A DNA stretch of 54,675 nt. Source: an uncultured Clostridia bacterium (lineage in GTDB: Bacteria > Bacillota > Clostridia > Oscillospirales > Ruminococcaceae). Position numbers and translations under genes: made by a program. The DNA lies in contig CALWZO010000043.1 in assembly GCA_944386045.1 (NCBI GenBank), positions 1-54,675 of the forward strand, given 5' to 3'. Below the pieces are notes generated by a model. The model was not told the DNA's origin. It saw only the letters and a program-made list of their open reading frames with translations, and made no database searches. This document shows positions 1 through 9,115 of this stretch, one piece after another; the first letter of the stretch is position 1; each line of letters opens with the position of its first letter.

Positions 1-395
1 TTTTGCCCATGGCCCATATACTCAAAATCTCCCGGGAGGAGCTGGAATTTATCACCGGCACCGCCGACACGGCTCGGTCGCTGGACAGGCTGTTCACCGG
101 CAATGTGCGCCTGGTGGCAATCACCGCCGGCGACGGCCCTGCCTGCCTGTACAACCGCCGGGCCAAAGCCTGCCGCCCGGCGGTAAAGGTGGAGGCAGTG
201 GACACCACCGGCGCCGGCGACGGGTTTGTGGGCAGTCTGCTGTACAGCCTGCACAAGGCCGGCATAACACCGGAAAATATCGACAGTCTCACCCGGCGCC
301 GGCTGGAAAAAATGCTGGACTTTTCCCTGCGCTTCTGCGCAGAAAGCGTACAGAAAAAAGGCGCCATCGCCTCTTATCCGAAAAATTTTGAATGA
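1..395 (+). CDS. PfkB-family sugar kinase, C-terminal part
   Basis: The 5' end lies outside the window; about 130 residues are visible. PfkB (ribokinase-like) kinases phosphorylate sugars such as fructose in the cytoplasm with ATP. The second PfkB signature is clear near visible residue 66 (VDTTGAGDGFVG): the GAGD motif holds the catalytic Asp and the anion hole. The C-terminal helices after it are of normal length for the family. No substrate can be assigned because the sugar-binding N-terminal half is missing; fructokinase is the commonest annotation for such Clostridia proteins. The frame is open to the window edge and ends at a TGA. The next gene follows after about 110 bases on the same strand. 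Confidence 0.9.
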   Translation, partial: LPMAHILKISREELEFITGTADTARSLDRLFTGNVRLVAITAGDGPACLYNRRAKACRPAVKVEAVDTTGAGDGFVGSLLYSLHKAGITPENIDSLTRRRLEKMLDFSLRFCAESVQKKGAIASYPKNFE

Positions 396-508
396 TGCGC
401 TGAAAAACAGGTTTTAAAAACTGCCGTCCTCGTTTTTGCCGCGGCAAACGGCCGGCGGTATCTTTTGCGTGCGTAAAACTTTGAATTTTTTTAAATGGGG
501 ATAATATC

Positions 509-925
509 ATGTACACATTGGAAACAGAAAATTTTTATTTGTCTCTAAACCCGAAAACCTGCCCGGAGGATTTGCCATTTCCGGTAAACACCGCCATGGA
601 TATAAAGGTAACCAGCTATAATTTTTCTGCCCGGGCCGTAATTGACACCGACGCAAAAAGGCTGGCCGCCTTTGCCCTGGACCTGAACAAAATGTATAAA
701 AACCTGCAAGGGTCCGCAAGGCTGGAAGAAACTTACGGCCTGCACAGCTTTATAGAATTTGAGGCAGTGGGCAGAGGTCACATCACCGTAAAAGGCGATA
801 TTTACACCACCGCCGCCTATCAGTACAGCCAAAGGCTATGTTTTGAAAATGAAATTGACCAGTCTTATCTGAAAGATTTTACAGCCGCCCTGCTGGCTGA
901 CTTTGAAAAATACGCCCGGGATTAA
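509..925 (+). CDS. Small cytosolic protein, WapI/DUF6228-like immunity candidate
   Basis: A 138-residue protein with no signal peptide and no membrane segment. The ATG at 509 follows a weak GGGGAT site. The fold looks like alternating beta strands: a central G-x-I-T-V-K-G-D strand pair, an acidic FENEIDQSYL segment, then a C-terminal helix ending LLADFEKYARD. The pattern of strand, G-x-I/V-x-G and DQ(T/S)YL followed by an L-rich helix recalls the WapI/DUF6228-like immunity families of polymorphic toxins, but this is family memory and not an alignment. No toxin gene is next to it in the window, so it would be an orphan immunity gene. A bidirectional terminator follows. Confidence 0.5.
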   Translation: MYTLETENFYLSLNPKTCPEDLPFPVNTAMDIKVTSYNFSARAVIDTDAKRLAAFALDLNKMYKNLQGSARLEETYGLHSFIEFEAVGRGHITVKGDIYTTAAYQYSQRLCFENEIDQSYLKDFTAALLADFEKYARD

Positions 926-1005
926 ACTTTTATGCTCACCATTGCAGCCTGTACGCCGGGGGGAAAATCTACGGCCGAAAATACATTTTTTACAATTCAA
1001 AAACC

Positions 1006-1036
1006 AAAAACTCCGCTTTACCGGCGGAGTTTTTTC
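1006..1036. terminator. Bidirectional Rho-independent terminator
   Basis: The stem ACTCCGC / GCGGAGT is flanked by an A-run on the left and a T-run on the right. It therefore works on both strands, between the plus-strand immunity-like gene and the converging MATE pseudogene. Confidence 0.85.
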
Positions 1037-1049
1037 GGCTTTGAAGCCG

Positions 1050-2389
1050 TTATATATGTATATTTTTTCTGTATGCGCGGTAGGCCATGACACACAGCAG
1101 TATCTGTGCCGCCGAAGAAACAGGCGTGCCCAGCCCGATGTGAAACAAAGTGGCGCCGGGCAGGCGGCTCATGAGATATACTACCGGGATCCTGACAAAA
1201 AATGCGCCCACGACCCCCTGAACCATCACAAAAACAGTTTTCCGCAGCCGTTGAAAAAGCCCACAAAGCAGAACAGCACGGCAGTCAGCAGGCAGTCGAT
1301 GGCATAGGCTTTCAGATACCGGTGGGCATAGGTCATAACCTGTCCCTGGCCGGAAAACACCGACGCCAGCATATCCCCTTTTAAAAAGGCCAGCGCGCCC
1401 ATAACCGCACCTGCCGCCAGCGCCGTCTTTATGCCGTAGGACAGCGCCCGCACCGAACGCTGCATCTTGCCGGCGCCGTTGTTCTGGGCCACAAAGACGG
1501 AGATTGACTGCATATAGGCCGAAGCGGTCAGCATAAGGAACACGCACACCTTTTCGGCCACGCCCACAGCCGCCGACTCCATGACGCCCATGCTGTTCAC
1601 AATCACCTGTATAAACAAAAAAGAAAACTGCACCAGCATTTCCTGCAAGGCGATGGGCACACCCACCTTCAGAATTTTGCCCACATATTCCCCGTCAAGG
1701 CGGATATATTTTTTTGAAAATTCAAAGGGCAGTTTTTCCTGCTTATAAAATACAGCGAAAACAAAACGCTGACCCCTGAGCCGCAACTGTGGCAATCGCC
1801 GCGCCGGCGGCTCCCATGCCGAAACCGGCCACCAGCACCAGGTCACCTATTATGTTGAAAACACAGGCCACCGCCACTGTAAGCAACGGGGTTTTTGAGT
1901 CGCCTATTCCGCGGAAAACTGCCCCCACAACATTGTAAGCGGTGATAAACACTGTTCCAACACCGCATATTTTTATATAGGCGCTTGTCCGGCCAAATGC
2001 TTCGGCCGGCGCGTGCATAAACCCGGCCAGCACACCGCTGAAGGGGACGGTAAAGGCAGTGACAACCAGCGCCACCAGCGCAAAAACCGCAATGCCGGCG
2101 CCAATTCCCCTGCCGGCCTCTTCGGATTGCCTGCGCCGATACACCTGCCCACAAAGACGGTCACACCCATGGTAAGGCCGGTGATGACCATTGTCACCAG
2201 GTTGAACAGCTGACTGCCGGTGGCCACCCCGGACTGCTGGTATGTGCCGGCAAACTGTCCCACGATTATCAGGTCAGCCGCCCCGTACATCGCCTGCAAA
2301 AACAGCGCCATCAGTACAGGAAACGCAAATAAAATCAGCGATTTCAATATATTCCCTTCGGTCAGGTTTTGTTCCTTGACTTTTAACAT
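1050..2389 (-). pseudogene. MATE-family multidrug exporter broken by three frameshifts
   Basis: Joined across three frames this reads as a full-length MATE transporter of about 445 residues (12 TM segments, Na+ or H+ antiport of drugs). It starts at ATG 2389 after a GGGAGG site. The N-terminal piece reads SLILFAFPVLMALFLQ...IIVGQFAG to about 2125. The middle piece contains VVGAVFRGIGDSKTPLL. The third contains LQEMLVQFSFLFIQVIVN and the last VRIPVVYLMS. The breaks lie near 2125 (one base missing), at 1763-1766 (AAAA where three are expected) and at 1238-1241 (one T short). Two of the three are in homopolymers, so sequencing or assembly error is possible. A candidate guanidine-IV riboswitch and a consensus promoter precede it, so the expression signals survive. 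Confidence 0.85.
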
Positions 2390-2405
2390 TTATATTTCCT
2401 CCCTC

Positions 2406-2461
2406 AAAAAAACAGAGCCGGATAAGAAAGCAGGAATTTCACCTGCCATCTTATCCGGCTC
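2406..2461 (-). terminator. Leader terminator hairpin upstream of the MATE gene
   Basis: A perfect 13-bp outer stem (GAGCCGGATAAGA with its complement) encloses a smaller AGGAA/ACCTG-type inner hairpin and is followed on the minus strand by seven T. It sits between the promoter and the MATE start codon, so transcription would stop before the gene unless the hairpin is prevented. This is the expression platform of the riboswitch candidate. Confidence 0.85.
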
Positions 2462-2497
2462 ACAACCTCAAAAGTGTTGCTCACCCTCCGATGAACC
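2406..2497 (-). ncRNA. Candidate guanidine-IV (mepA-type) riboswitch
   Basis: The leader of about 92 nt starts just after the -10 box. It carries AAGGTTCATCGGAGGGTGAG, then a small CAAC/GTTG hairpin, then GAGCCGG, which is also the 5' arm of the terminator. The architecture matches the guanidine-IV class as I recall it: a short aptamer, a loop able to contact the terminator arm, a Rho-independent terminator and a downstream MATE (mepA) gene. In that class guanidinium binding prevents termination and raises exporter expression. I could not run a covariance search, so the class is inferred from context plus remembered motif. Confidence 0.6.
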
Positions 2498-2503
2498 TTG
2501 TGA

Positions 2504-2532
2504 ATTATAGCACATCCCGCCCCGGCTGTCAA
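2504..2532 (-). promoter_or_regulatory. Consensus sigma-A promoter of the MATE gene
   Basis: On the minus strand a TTGACA -35 box (2527-2532) and a TATAAT -10 box (2504-2509) are separated by exactly 17 bp. Transcription would start near 2497 and read through the structured leader into the MATE pseudogene. Confidence 0.9.
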
Positions 2533-2619
2533 CCGCGGACACGGGCAGATACAACCTACTGTTTATCGACATTACCTTGCAGCAAAAACTATCGTTATCT
2601 CTCCGGATCTTTTAATCTA

Positions 2620-2656
2620 AAATAAAGTATTCACGCACCGTAGTGCGTGAATACTA
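2620..2656 (-). terminator. Terminator of the McrBC-like operon
   Basis: A perfect 13-bp stem (AGTATTCACGCAC with its complement) and a 4-nt loop at 2626-2655 lie 25 bp past the stop of the DUF2357 nuclease gene. On the minus strand it is followed by TTATTTTAG. The composition turns AT-rich here, so it also marks the left edge of the acquired restriction island. Confidence 0.75.
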
Positions 2657-2680
2657 GATAGGTAGCTTTAATTGAAAATT

Positions 2681-4570
2681 CTATTTTATTCTACCCTTAT
2701 TTATAATTAATACATTTTTTTGGATCTCATTCCAAAATCTCTGGTTAATCTCTGTAGTTGTATTAATCGAAACTATGCCATATGATGTAACAGGCCTGTA
2801 CATAGATGCAAGCGGTGAATTATGATATTTCCATATTGCATTTTCAAAGCTATTTACCCTTCCTTGTAAAATCCACACCATTTTTGGAGCGCAGCTGCCT
2901 GCAGTTACACCAAGCTCAATAGAGTATTTACGAATCACATCAAACAAACTATTCCTTTTAATATTTTCTCTGGATGAAAATTTTGCATCAAAGATAACAT
3001 ATTCCTCATTGTGCTCGGCAGATGAGAATTTAAGTACAAAATCTGGTGTATAATAATCTGGTTTATTATAATAAGGCTTTGTTGTTCTGTAAAGGGTAAT
3101 ATTGTTTTCAAACCTTGATGCGCTTATTACCGGCTGATAATATAATGTTGCCACTATATTATCGCAGCTGAGTATATATGTATTTGCCACATCCTTTTCA
3201 TTATGATAATAGCTATCCTCTGATGTGTATTTATACTTAAATACAGGCTTTTCAATTTCAGCTTTTTTATATCCATTATCTGCTAAAAGTTTTAAAAGCC
3301 TTAACAAGCAATAATACTCAAATAACTTATCTAGTGTTTTAACCTGTAAAATTAATCTTTCCTTTTCTAAGCTGTATTCACCATATTGGAACCAACGAAC
3401 AATAATCTCAAAAACTTGTATATATGGTCTGATTTCGCAAAAAGTGCTTGTTTTTCTTGGTAGCACAGTAAGTGGTGACGGACAAATATCAAAAATCTCG
3501 ATGTATTGCTTATATACATTTTGAATTATGTCAATAGAATAATTTAGCTCTTCTAAAAGATTTTTACAAAAAGAGACCTGCAAAGATTTAACTGTTATAA
3601 TCGAAGCTTGATACCCGTCAGGAAAACCACCGTTCATTGTTGAAATAACACGATTCTCGTTCAGTACATCTTCGTTAAATTCTTTATAAATTTGTTTTGC
3701 ATTTGATAAAACGGTATACAAAAAATTGATTACAATTCTATTTTCATAAACATCCCAACTCTTTTTACTAGCATCCGTCTTTATACGATAAGGTAAATAG
3801 TTTTTCATTTGATATTGAATGCCGCTTGAATAAGGAACATTCACTAATTGATCCGTATTTTGCACAATCCAGTCAAAGCTATTTCTAGAAATTGTTTTCA
3901 CTTTTTCATATGAAACCAAGGTGTTTGACTGTTTAATGGTGTGCTTGGCTTGCATTTTGAAATATAAATAATTGTTTTTGTAACACGAGATGACATTTTC
4001 CAATAGCTGGATGTACGAGGTCAAAGATTTATACGCGTGTTTATTCCACTTCCCTTCATAAAAGCTATTACTTATATCTTGTTCGGCATCAGAAAAAATC
4101 CATTCTCCAATTTCAGAATCATCGAAAGCAATCAATTCTTGAAGAATCTTTTTTATGTTGGTTTCATCTTCTTGATTCTTGCTCATACACAATAATAAAT
4201 CAGAAAAGTATTCTTCTGATGACCCGTCAGCATAGGATAATATGAAGGAGAGATCTACGAGATCATAGTGAAGCAAAAAAGGCTGCCCAGCAAAAATGCC
4301 TTCTTTGTATTTTATACAACCTTCAACAATAGCTGTTTCACTGTTCAGAATAATATGACCTATTTTTTCTCTATTAACACACACCTCAACAGATTCAATA
4401 TCGGATTTTTTATGCTGATCACTTGAAAAATAAATTTCATAGTTGCCATCTTCAAAAACTGCAGTGCATTTTGAAAAATCAACAGAGGACATATTCATGG
4501 GATATTCTGACAAGTTGATTTCTACTCGCTGTTTCATGCTTTTGCATAACAATATACATTTTATCGCCAT
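2681..4570 (-). CDS. DUF2357 / PD-(D/E)XK nuclease subunit of an McrBC-like system
   Basis: A 629-residue protein, the likely nuclease partner of the upstream AAA+ protein. The N-terminal 450 residues are helical and lack obvious motifs, as in DUF2357 proteins. The C-terminal part holds a PD-(D/E)XK core: TPDF around residue 509, then IFDAKF near residue 527, where D-x-K supplies the catalytic Asp and Lys, followed by a helix with R and Y (VIRKYSIELG). McrC-type subunits cut DNA when the GTP-driven McrB motor stalls on modified DNA. The ATG at 4570 is 29 bases after the upstream stop, so the pair is one operon. It is AT-rich compared with the flanking genes, pointing to horizontal transfer. 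The modification recognised is unknown. Confidence 0.82.
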   Translation of the reverse strand: MAIKCILLCKSMKQRVEINLSEYPMNMSSVDFSKCTAVFEDGNYEIYFSSDQHKKSDIESVEVCVNREKIGHIILNSETAIVEGCIKYKEGIFAGQPFLLHYDLVDLSFILSYADGSSEEYFSDLLLCMSKNQEDETNIKKILQELIAFDDSEIGEWIFSDAEQDISNSFYEGKWNKHAYKSLTSYIQLLENVISCYKNNYLYFKMQAKHTIKQSNTLVSYEKVKTISRNSFDWIVQNTDQLVNVPYSSGIQYQMKNYLPYRIKTDASKKSWDVYENRIVINFLYTVLSNAKQIYKEFNEDVLNENRVISTMNGGFPDGYQASIITVKSLQVSFCKNLLEELNYSIDIIQNVYKQYIEIFDICPSPLTVLPRKTSTFCEIRPYIQVFEIIVRWFQYGEYSLEKERLILQVKTLDKLFEYYCLLRLLKLLADNGYKKAEIEKPVFKYKYTSEDSYYHNEKDVANTYILSCDNIVATLYYQPVISASRFENNITLYRTTKPYYNKPDYYTPDFVLKFSSAEHNEEYVIFDAKFSSRENIKRNSLFDVIRKYSIELGVTAGSCAPKMVWILQGRVNSFENAIWKYHNSPLASMYRPVTSYGIVSINTTTEINQRFWNEIQKNVLIINKGRIK

Positions 4571-4599
4571 AGATATGTCCTCTTTTTCATATTAGTTGA

Positions 4600-7128
4600 T
4601 TATCGTGAAAAGAACTGATAGAATCCCATATTATTACCAGCAGCTCTTCTCATACGCTCAAGATGTTTTGCGCTGATAGGCATATTTTGTGCCGTACATT
4701 CTTTCATCAAATTTTCAATCAGCCTGTGATAATTTTCTCCGGTTCCGTTGATCGTCGGAAGTATTTTTTGAGAAAACGCATAATCAAGCGGGGCCAGTTT
4801 CGTTGCAGGAGTGTCGCGTTCCATACACCTGCAACCAACAGCACAATAATTTTTGACCATTTTCAGATTACGCGGCATAATTTGAAGAGAACATTCTCTG
4901 AAAATTCTTTGAATGGCATTCCATTTGTTTTGGATTGACTCATCAATCAAATCGTCCTCTCCAACATTAAACGCTCTCTTGATATCTTCAAACGATACCA
5001 TGCCCTCAACATTTTCCATATCCTCATCAACTTCATCATCTATTCTGGACGGGTCAAGCATAATAACCCAACTTCTGTCCAAAAACCTGGGAGACAGCTC
5101 TTCCGTTGTGTGATCAAAGTTAACCGTTGCAAGAAAACGCAGATGTTCCGGAAGTCTAAAGCTATTATTGCCACCAAGCGCAATATAACGATTTGAAGCA
5201 GACCCAAAGTCACAATTTCTGAGAAATGCCGCCCAGTAGTGTTCTAGAGGACTGAGATTTGCTTCGTCCAGCAGGATAATAAAAGGAGCTATGCTTGACC
5301 GATTACATCCGTATTCTTTGTCCATTTTAGCAAAAGCGTTGTACACCTCAATATTGCTCTTCTCCATAGACTTGGTCAGCGGATTGTAATAGCCGATAAA
5401 ATCTTTATGTGAAGACCAGCCTCTTTCCACAGAAATATCAACAAAACGCTTTTGAGGTGCATTGACTGCTAATCCTAATGCTCTTGCAAGAATATTACAC
5501 AAAGAGGTCTTTCCTGTTCCGGGCTCACCGGCAAATGTAGTGATAAATCCTTGGGTTATACATATAAGGTAATTTGCAACATCGTTGGAAGATACTTCTC
5601 TGTGCGCCTTATCTCTAATGAAATCAGCCACACGATTAATTATTTCTGCATAACTCATAGTATCAGTGTGAAGCAGAGCTGTATCGAAAGGAACAATATC
5701 TTCCACTGCAGACTCCTCGCCCACTCCGCGCAAAATTTTATCAAGCAGTTTGCTGTCCAGGATTCGAGCAGTTTGCTTTGCTTGGCTGTTAAAAGCTTCT
5801 AACGCCGTTTTAAACTGGTCCTGAAGTTTATTATTTTCTAGAAGCTGTTCACCATAATCTTTTTTTGCTCGGTCTCGATCTATTATTAGTAAGTCTCTTT
5901 CCGCCTTTAATTCCCCAATTTCTTTTTGTACTCCTATTAAAGCAGCCTGTTCAGTCCTCTCTTTTTTGAGTTTATCAATTTCTTCTGTCAGCTCATTAAT
6001 TTTATTTTGGCTATCCTCAAAAACAGACTGTTTTGTCTGTTCGGATGCAGCATTCAGCTCCCGGATATGATGTTCTATAGAAGCTTCTTCTGCTTTGAGC
6101 TCCGATAAGCGTTCTTTCACAGCGGAAACTTCTGTTATTCTATCTTGAATCTGATCAAAATGATTGCTGACAATCTCATTTACAAGATCTTTTTTTATTT
6201 CTGCATCAGATAAAGCAAACTGAACCAATTCTTGGATACTCTCTTTGCTCTGAAAAATATCATTAACTAAAGATTGTATTCTTATGGCTCGCTCCTGAGT
6301 AAAATGAGCAGCAGCCTCTTCTTCAATGAGCCGACTTGCCATATCTTTAAGTTGGCGAACCTGATCTCGTGTATAGCTGTTTTCAACGCGAAAATAATCA
6401 ATAAAGTTATTAATCAGTGTTTCATCGCTTATCCAATCATAATGATACTCGGACTCTTCGGGAGAAGGGAAAACAGATTTAGGAATAATAATTACAGCTT
6501 CCTTATCAGTCTGATCGGTAATGACCAACAGTTCATCATTATAATCCACAGAATTGTATTCAGCAATAGTATAATTATAGTTTTTTATACCACGCAGAGG
6601 CATATATCCTTCTTTTATATCATCATACTCAAATGGGCCGTATAGCTTACTTTCATATCTTAACAAGATAAGTGTGGTACATAAAGTACAATCAGGCTCT
6701 GGAATATATCGATCCTTTTTTATAGTAGCTATGTCGCTGTTGATATCAATTACTTGATAAAAATCTTTTCCTGAAAAAGAATCTATCCAAATTTCAGAAC
6801 CTGCCCTACCATATTGAAAATTATATTTAAGGCTATACATATTGTTTGCGTCATAATTTGGATATGCTTCTTTGTTGATTCTTATTCTTACTAAAGAACC
6901 AAATTTCGAAAAAACATCCTCAGCACTATCATCACCCTGAATGCGCGCTTCAATTCGACCAAATTTAGGGAAATCATCAGAATTTATTAAATCATATGTA
7001 TTGCCTCTAATTAAGACGCGGGGATAAACATAGCACACCTTATTTGCACGGCCATAAGGATCTTCATAATTCTCATTATAAAAGAGCCATGCCAAAATAT
7101 CCTTTCCCATGTATTCTTTGAAATCCAT
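4600..7128 (-). CDS. McrB-like AAA+ motor with N-terminal sensor region and long coiled coil
   Basis: An 842-residue protein. Residues 1-320 form an unrecognised region that could read the target. Residues about 325-470 form a long charged coiled coil (repeating E, K and L heptads, e.g. ITELTEEIDKLKKE-like stretches). Residues about 500-840 form an McrB-type AAA+ domain. Walker A is GEPGTGKTSL near 533 and Walker B is IILLDEANLSPLEHYW near 613. A sensor-1 Asn lies in ATVNFD, and LSPRFLDRS supplies the arginine finger region. McrB motors hydrolyse GTP, translocate DNA and activate the paired nuclease. The start at 7128 follows a good AAAGGAG site. The coiled coil between sensor and motor is longer than in E. 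coli McrB, so it may be a defence-system variant. Confidence 0.85.
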   Translation of the reverse strand: MDFKEYMGKDILAWLFYNENYEDPYGRANKVCYVYPRVLIRGNTYDLINSDDFPKFGRIEARIQGDDSAEDVFSKFGSLVRIRINKEAYPNYDANNMYSLKYNFQYGRAGSEIWIDSFSGKDFYQVIDINSDIATIKKDRYIPEPDCTLCTTLILLRYESKLYGPFEYDDIKEGYMPLRGIKNYNYTIAEYNSVDYNDELLVITDQTDKEAVIIIPKSVFPSPEESEYHYDWISDETLINNFIDYFRVENSYTRDQVRQLKDMASRLIEEEAAAHFTQERAIRIQSLVNDIFQSKESIQELVQFALSDAEIKKDLVNEIVSNHFDQIQDRITEVSAVKERLSELKAEEASIEHHIRELNAASEQTKQSVFEDSQNKINELTEEIDKLKKERTEQAALIGVQKEIGELKAERDLLIIDRDRAKKDYGEQLLENNKLQDQFKTALEAFNSQAKQTARILDSKLLDKILRGVGEESAVEDIVPFDTALLHTDTMSYAEIINRVADFIRDKAHREVSSNDVANYLICITQGFITTFAGEPGTGKTSLCNILARALGLAVNAPQKRFVDISVERGWSSHKDFIGYYNPLTKSMEKSNIEVYNAFAKMDKEYGCNRSSIAPFIILLDEANLSPLEHYWAAFLRNCDFGSASNRYIALGGNNSFRLPEHLRFLATVNFDHTTEELSPRFLDRSWVIMLDPSRIDDEVDEDMENVEGMVSFEDIKRAFNVGEDDLIDESIQNKWNAIQRIFRECSLQIMPRNLKMVKNYCAVGCRCMERDTPATKLAPLDYAFSQKILPTINGTGENYHRLIENLMKECTAQNMPISAKHLERMRRAAGNNMGFYQFFSR

Positions 7129-7322
7129 TTAATTATCTCCTTTTATATAGCATTTTATCAAGTAGGATGTCTGCCGTATCTGAATATTTCCTTGCCACAT
7201 TTTATAATATCGTATCATATATGACATATAATTACAAGATAACATAATTAATTCGCAGTGCCACAAATCAAATGGCAAAGTTCAAATCACTTATATTGTA
7301 TTGCCATAGCTGATATAAGCTT

Positions 7323-8327
7323 TCATAAGCTTTTGAATTTGTAGATGTCTTCCCCTGCCAGCACCGCGCACCTGTATTCTATAAGCCGGCGCAGGTTTTC
7401 TTTTTGCTCATCGCTCATCAGTGAGCGGCGGCAGATGTCTGTAAAGGTCTGTTTTTTGCCAATAAGGCGGTCTGTCAGCCTTTGGGCCACCGCTTTTTCA
7501 ATGCCCCGGCTGGCGGCAAAGGCAAAAAAGTCCTTTGGGCGCAGGCCGCGTTTTTTGCCGTTCAGCGTGAGGGCAGTCTGCTCGGTGTCCTCCGGCATCA
7601 GCAGGTTTACCGGCAGCAGGTCATAGGCCGGAGACAGCACATAACTGCGGCTGCCCGGAGCCGTTTCAATCAGTGAAAAATTTTTCAGGTGCATATCCGA
7701 ATTGCCGGTGATAAAGCAGAACACCAGGCGGATAAACATTTCGGTGATATCCAGGCCCGGGCGTGAGGAAAAGCGGCGGATTATGCCGGCACACCTCTCG
7801 TAGGAGCCTTTGTATTTGTCCCGGGTCAGGCGGCCGGAAAGCTGGCAGAAGTCCTCCATGGCCAGCATTTCTGTGCCGGCTTTGCCAAAAATCCTGTCCA
7901 CCCTTCTGGTGATATACGCCGTCTGCCCCTGCCGGGCTATCAGCCGGTGGGGCACTGTGGATATGCCGGCGGCATCTGCCATAAGCATGACAGCCTGCTC
8001 CGCCCGGGGCATATTTTCAAACTGCTCCACCGGAGGCTTTAAAATATAGCCGGTAGGGTAGTTTACCAGCGTCAGCCTGGGGCCGTGCCTGTCAGCGTCC
8101 AGGTGCAGTGACAGCTTTTTCTGTACGCCGGGCACGGTCAGTCCCCGGCCTGTGCTGTCTTTTGCCAGCTGTTCCAGCGTGCGGCTGTCGATATTTATCC
8201 GCGGCAGCTTGCCGGTGGAAAAAAACTTTTTCACGCAGGAGGCATGCCAGCCCCCCTCCTCTGTGCCTTTAAGCGGTTTGCCGCAGCACAGGCAATATCC
8301 GTCTGTGTGTAATGTTGTCCGTTGCAC
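7323..8327 (-). CDS. hipT: HipT-like Ser/Thr kinase toxin with N-terminal zinc finger
   Basis: A 334-residue HipA-fold kinase without the N-subdomain 1 found in full-length HipA, which is encoded separately just upstream. N-terminal C12-x2-C15, H28 and C31 look like a small zinc finger. The Ser/Thr-rich Gly-loop (GLTVPGVQKKLS, residues 62-73) is the usual autophosphorylation site. K97 in GYILKPP should bind ATP. D211 and N216 in GNSDMHLKNFSL are catalytic, and D236 in SPAYDLLP chelates Mg. HipT of E. coli O127 phosphorylates tryptophanyl-tRNA synthetase; the target here is unknown. The GTG start at 8327 has a strong AGGAGG site. HipS lies 27 bp upstream in the same frame but ends in its own stop, so this is a true split gene. 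Confidence 0.85.
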   Translation of the reverse strand: MQRTTLHTDGYCLCCGKPLKGTEEGGWHASCVKKFFSTGKLPRINIDSRTLEQLAKDSTGRGLTVPGVQKKLSLHLDADRHGPRLTLVNYPTGYILKPPVEQFENMPRAEQAVMLMADAAGISTVPHRLIARQGQTAYITRRVDRIFGKAGTEMLAMEDFCQLSGRLTRDKYKGSYERCAGIIRRFSSRPGLDITEMFIRLVFCFITGNSDMHLKNFSLIETAPGSRSYVLSPAYDLLPVNLLMPEDTEQTALTLNGKKRGLRPKDFFAFAASRGIEKAVAQRLTDRLIGKKQTFTDICRRSLMSDEQKENLRRLIEYRCAVLAGEDIYKFKSL

Positions 8328-8354
8328 TGTTTTCCTCCTCTGTGTTGCGGCCGG

Positions 8355-8681
8355 TTATTCTTCCGCCATTTTTATGCTCACATTGCCTATCGGGTCCCGG
8401 CAGACAGCCAGCAGCAGGCCGAAACGGTCCGCCGGGTCTATCTTCCAGTTGCGGCTGGCCACATCCAGCAGCCAGCCCTCGGGAATAAGCCCGTCAAAAA
8501 AGGCAAACAGCGTGGCAGAACTGTACTCTTTTTTATCCGCAGGCAAAGTCAGCGACACCGCCGCCCCTCCCCGGGCCAGATAATTTTCGTCATAAATAAA
8601 CGAATATCCCTCGTCCGTTTCCATTATCTGCCCGGCAAGACGGCCGCACAGATACACATTGCCCTTTCTTCCTGTGCTCAT
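8355..8681 (-). CDS. hipS: HipS-like protein (HipA N-subdomain 1), likely antitoxin
   Basis: A 108-residue protein equal to the stand-alone N-terminal subdomain of HipA. It carries the family hallmarks FDGLIPEGWLLD and DRFGLLLAVCRDPIGNVSI. In the HipBST system HipS, not HipB, neutralises the HipT kinase, and HipB boosts this and represses transcription. Length and order (B, then S, then T on the minus strand) match that three-gene layout. The ATG at 8681 has an AAGGAGAG site. The gap of 434 bp to the HipB gene is unusual, since these genes are normally contiguous, so hipST may have its own promoter. Confidence 0.82.
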   Translation of the reverse strand: MSTGRKGNVYLCGRLAGQIMETDEGYSFIYDENYLARGGAAVSLTLPADKKEYSSATLFAFFDGLIPEGWLLDVASRNWKIDPADRFGLLLAVCRDPIGNVSIKMAEE

Positions 8682-9115
8682 CTGTTCCCTCTCCTTCTTA
8701 AAAACATAAAAATCTCTGATAAAAAATTTTTCTGCGCCCGGCTCTGCCTATGATTAAAAAAATTTCCGGGGTATATTATGCCCGTAATGTCCGCGCGCCG
8801 GGCGGCTTTGCCCGCAAACCCCGGCAGCGCGCTGTTTATACAAAATCCGCTTTCCGCAAAATCTTTTCATCGTCTGATTGCCCCGGCCTGTAATCTTTAC
8901 AGTGAAAAACCGGCAAGCCGGAATATTTCTGCTGTTTGCCGCCGGGAGGAATATGGATTTTTATTGTAAAATCGTAGCCGGTTCACTCTCCGCCTGCAAA
9001 ACCCGCGGCAAAATATATCTTTTCCCGGCGTCTCCCCTCTTTTCCGGGCAAACGCCGCTTTCTTGACAGAATATATCCTAAAAAGGCGGGCGTTTCCGCC
9101 GGAGAATCAGGCCGG
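8682..9115. other. Gap between hipB and hipS, no gene seen
   Basis: The 434 bases hold no reading frame with a plausible start site and coding character on either strand. Just past the hipB stop the minus strand reads GGCGGAAACGCC followed by CGCC and five T (near 9078-9105), a weak terminator candidate. If it works, hipB would be transcribed alone and hipST from an unseen promoter in this gap. Confidence 0.5.

Noticed and set aside
7323..8681. HipS and HipT as one hipA gene broken by a stop
   Set aside because: HipT has its own GTG with a perfect AGGAGG site and starts with a distinct zinc finger; the sizes match the HipBST proteins.
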